A DNA stretch of 64,000 bases from Cacconaster sp964598495 (GTDB taxonomy: Bacteria > Bacteroidota > Bacteroidia > Bacteroidales > UBA932), in assembly GCA_964598495.1 (NCBI GenBank), contig CAZRBY010000006.1, positions 1 through 64,000 of the forward strand, written 5' to 3'. A program made the translations under genes and the position numbers. Shown here piece after piece: positions 62,003 through 64,000 of the stretch (its first letter is position 1; each line of letters begins with the position of its first letter). The notes under the pieces are model-generated. The model ran no database searches. It saw only the letters and a program-made list of their open reading frames with translations, and was not told the DNA's origin.

Positions 62003-62719
62003 ATGAATGAGTTGACAGAAAACAGTAAATACATAATCGTAAGAACAGATAACCTGACCAAGTTGTTTCTAGACGGCAAATCGGAGATAATGGCAACAGA
62101 TAGTGTTAACTTAACTATCACGAGTGGAGAGTTTACTGCAGTGGTGGGTCCTTCAGGCTCCGGAAAAACGACCCTTCTTAACCTGATAGGAGGGCTTACA
62201 ACTCCCACGTCCGGAAAAGTGTTCGTAAATGGAAAGGATATAAATCAGCTTACAGATAAAGAGCTTGTTAACTTTCGTTTGCATAACATAGGATTTGTTT
62301 TCCAATTCCTCAATCTAATTCCGGTTTTGACGGTAGAAGAGAATATAGCCTTTATAATGGAATTGCAGGGCATCTACAAAGAGCAACGAGTAGCACGAAC
62401 AACCGAACTTCTAAAATTGATCGGTCTGAAAGATCGCGCCAACTCTCGGCCATCGACCCTCTCCGGCGGTCAAAAGCAAAGGGTTGCAGTAGCTCGTGCT
62501 TTAGCCTCCAAGCCTCTATTCATACTTGCAGATGAACCCACTGCTAATCTGGACACTGAAGCTGCCGAAACATTGCTTGATACTATGCTTCTTCTTAACG
62601 AGAAAGAGAAGATAACCTTTCTTTTTTCAACTCACGATCCACGTGTAATGAATAAGGCCAGACGACTTATAACACTTGAAGATGGAAGGATCACAAAGGA
62701 TGAAACTTATGCTCGTTAG
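62003..62719 (+). CDS. ABC transporter ATP-binding protein, LolD/MacB type
   Basis: 238 residues. Walker A GPSGSGKTTLLNLIGG, Q-loop region FVFQFLNLIPVLTVEENI, signature LSGGQKQRVAVARAL, Walker B LFILADEPTANLD, and H-loop FSTHDPRVM. The Q-loop motif and spacing match the LolD/FtsE/MacB subgroup. It powers the two permeases upstream. Its end overlaps the next outer-membrane gene by 20 nt. Confidence 0.93.
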   Translation: MNELTENSKYIIVRTDNLTKLFLDGKSEIMATDSVNLTITSGEFTAVVGPSGSGKTTLLNLIGGLTTPTSGKVFVNGKDINQLTDKELVNFRLHNIGFVFQFLNLIPVLTVEENIAFIMELQGIYKEQRVARTTELLKLIGLKDRANSRPSTLSGGQKQRVAVARALASKPLFILADEPTANLDTEAAETLLDTMLLLNEKEKITFLFSTHDPRVMNKARRLITLEDGRITKDETYAR

Positions 62720-63857
62720 GTTTATCATAGGATTTTCTTTATTTTGTCTCAGTTGCTGTAGTGCATACGCTCAAATCAGCCTGTCTGGCTACATACACAA
62801 CCATTCTCTAGTTGGAAAGACTAGACCTGACCCTTTTGATGAAACTTTATGGCAAAATATGACTTCCCAAAAATTAAATTTTAATTGGAGCATCAATAAT
62901 AGTTTTGACCTTTACATAAGTAGCAGAGCCAATTTTTCAATTGGAAATAGCGATATCCTTAAACTGATAAAAGGAACTTCAACTGACGAAAATAACCTGA
63001 TGAAACTCTCCTATTCATTGGTAGACAAAGAGGATAAATGGTTGAGTTTTGCCTTGGACCGATTGGCATTGCGGTGGGCAACCGATCAGGTTGAGATTAC
63101 TCTTGGACGTCAGAGGATTAACTGGGGAAATACAATATTGTGGAATCCTAATGATGTATTTGACTCATATCCTTTTTTCAACTTCATGTATACCGAGAGA
63201 ATGGGCTGTGATGCCGTTCGTGTCGCTTTTTATCACGACGAAGTTGCGACAAGCGAAATTGCGGTCTCAGCTGACAGAGAGGGCTCCCCTACTGCTGCCA
63301 TATTACATCGAAATTTATACCGTAAATTTGATTATCAATTACTGGGAGGAGTTTATAGAGGCCAATACCTCTTTGCAGGAGGAGGCTTTACTACTGAGTT
63401 GAACAAGTTTAATATCAGATTTGAAGGCTCATATTTTCACGATTTCCATAAAGTCAGTGAGAAGCAGAACGTCGTTCAGGTTTCCATGGGTATGGATAAA
63501 GTTTTTTCAAATAATTTTATCTTGCAAACTGAAGTTTTATATACAAATAAACCATATGACATATCTGACCTTACGGTTTATCATGTGCATAATAAGCCCA
63601 CTTTGAGAGAATTGACTACCTCACGCTGGAGCTTTGCCGGACAAATCTACTATCCTTTTTCCAACTTACTTTCACTAAGCTCTTTAATAGCTTATTTCAT
63701 TGATCAAAAAGCAATTTATGCTACTGTTGAATTGAAGTATCAATTATTTAAGAATTTTGAAACATCGGTGATGGTTCATGCATTTGATTATACGTTGGGC
63801 GAATCATATTCAATGGATGGTATTGCAGGCACACTACATCTCAAATATTATTTTTGA
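62700..63857 (+). CDS. Outer-membrane protein in the LolA-ABC cluster
   Basis: 385 residues from ATG 62700; ATG 62709 is an alternative (MLVRFIIGFSLF). Signal peptide ends SAYAQ, with hydrophobic LFCLSC before it. The body is beta-strand rich (NFNWSINNSFDLYISSRANF, LGRQRINWGNTILWNPNDVF), similar in style to DUF1302/porin-like barrels. The end is GTLHLKYYF, an aromatic C-terminus as in outer-membrane barrels. The 20-nt overlap with the ATPase gene makes it part of the same system, perhaps the outer-membrane exit or acceptor. Confidence 0.72.
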   Translation: MKLMLVRFIIGFSLFCLSCCSAYAQISLSGYIHNHSLVGKTRPDPFDETLWQNMTSQKLNFNWSINNSFDLYISSRANFSIGNSDILKLIKGTSTDENNLMKLSYSLVDKEDKWLSFALDRLALRWATDQVEITLGRQRINWGNTILWNPNDVFDSYPFFNFMYTERMGCDAVRVAFYHDEVATSEIAVSADREGSPTAAILHRNLYRKFDYQLLGGVYRGQYLFAGGGFTTELNKFNIRFEGSYFHDFHKVSEKQNVVQVSMGMDKVFSNNFILQTEVLYTNKPYDISDLTVYHVHNKPTLRELTTSRWSFAGQIYYPFSNLLSLSSLIAYFIDQKAIYATVELKYQLFKNFETSVMVHAFDYTLGESYSMDGIAGTLHLKYYF

Positions 63858-63889
63858 GGTGTGAGATTATCATATTAATTTATATATAG

Positions 63890-64000
63890 ATGAAACGCTC
63901 TTTTTTAACATTATTCGTTTTCACTTTATCTTTTTTCGGTTGTGAAAAAGAGCCGGTATTTGTGGAAATTGAATATGTTAAATTCAACCATCAACTCTTC
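63890..64000 (+). CDS. Lipoprotein, 5' part only (cut by window edge)
   Basis: From ATG 63890 the first 37 residues are MKRSFLTLFVFTLSFFGCEK, then EPVFVEIEYVKFNHQLF. The lipobox FFGC (Cys18) marks an exported lipoprotein. The rest lies beyond the right edge, so no family can be named. It follows the outer-membrane gene by 32 nt and is probably in the same operon. Confidence 0.7.
   Translation, partial: MKRSFLTLFVFTLSFFGCEKEPVFVEIEYVKFNHQLF

Overview
The window is a 64-kb chromosomal segment from a bacterium of the phylum Bacteroidetes, probably order Bacteroidales and probably an amino-acid-fermenting anaerobe. The evidence is a TonB-dependent receptor with a CarboxypepD_reg-like N-domain, a DUF4906/fimbrillin-like surface lipoprotein, GIN-domain (DUF2807) proteins, almost no Shine-Dalgarno sequences, and promoters of the Bacteroidetes type (TTG at -33, TAnnTTTG at -7). 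No rRNA, tRNA, CRISPR array, transposase or phage structural gene was seen.

Left part, 1-13.5 kb, all on the minus strand: a complete lysine-to-butyrate fermentation operon, transcribed atoD-kal-kce-kdd-kamA-kamB-kamC-kamD-kamE-atoA-thiolase-acyl-CoA dehydrogenase-etfB-etfA (etfA runs off the left edge). KamA and KamDE rearrange lysine. Kdd, Kce and Kal convert it to acetoacetate and crotonyl-CoA. The dehydrogenase with EtfAB makes butyryl-CoA, AtoDA moves CoA to acetoacetate, and thiolase yields acetyl-CoA. KamB/KamC are the putative reactivase of the B12-dependent 5,6-aminomutase. A well-formed promoter with a palindrome just downstream of the predicted start lies before atoD.

13.5-21 kb (minus): envelope and lipid genes (acyl-CoA ligase, M28 membrane peptidase, acyltransferase, OmpA-like lipoprotein, GIN-domain lipoprotein) and queA. 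A 600-bp AT-rich region with repeated TTACAnnTGTAA palindromes precedes a plus-strand XRE regulator, pyrD and cinA.

24.7-40 kb: a serine hydrolase, guaD-fsa-dipeptidase (minus), an ECF sigma/anti-sigma-like/GIN trio (plus), and a minus-strand block valS-tatA-tatC-ABC-F-rlmB, kdsC-maf and recQ. A family of about 60-nt hairpin elements and CTACATA-type heptamer arrays sits at gene 3' ends.

40-53 kb: pckA, a large TonB-dependent receptor, and the methionine/threonine-branch operon metX-thrA-metY-asd. This operon is preceded by a 16-codon leader ORF ending Met-Ser-Met-Arg-Met-His-Leu-stop with an overlapping hairpin, a strong candidate for methionine-responsive attenuation. It is divergent from a DUF1846 gene, and the two -33 boxes are only 3 nt apart.

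53-64 kb: a second XRE-type gene, a small unknown gene, a 1002-residue Ig-repeat surface lipoprotein, a DUF2202 lipoprotein, an outer-membrane protein, and a five-gene cluster running off the right edge (LolA-like protein, two FtsX-type permeases, ATPase, outer-membrane protein, then a truncated lipoprotein). The last cluster looks like a Lol-like trans-envelope export pathway and is the least understood multi-gene system here. All calls come from reading the sequence; no database search was run.
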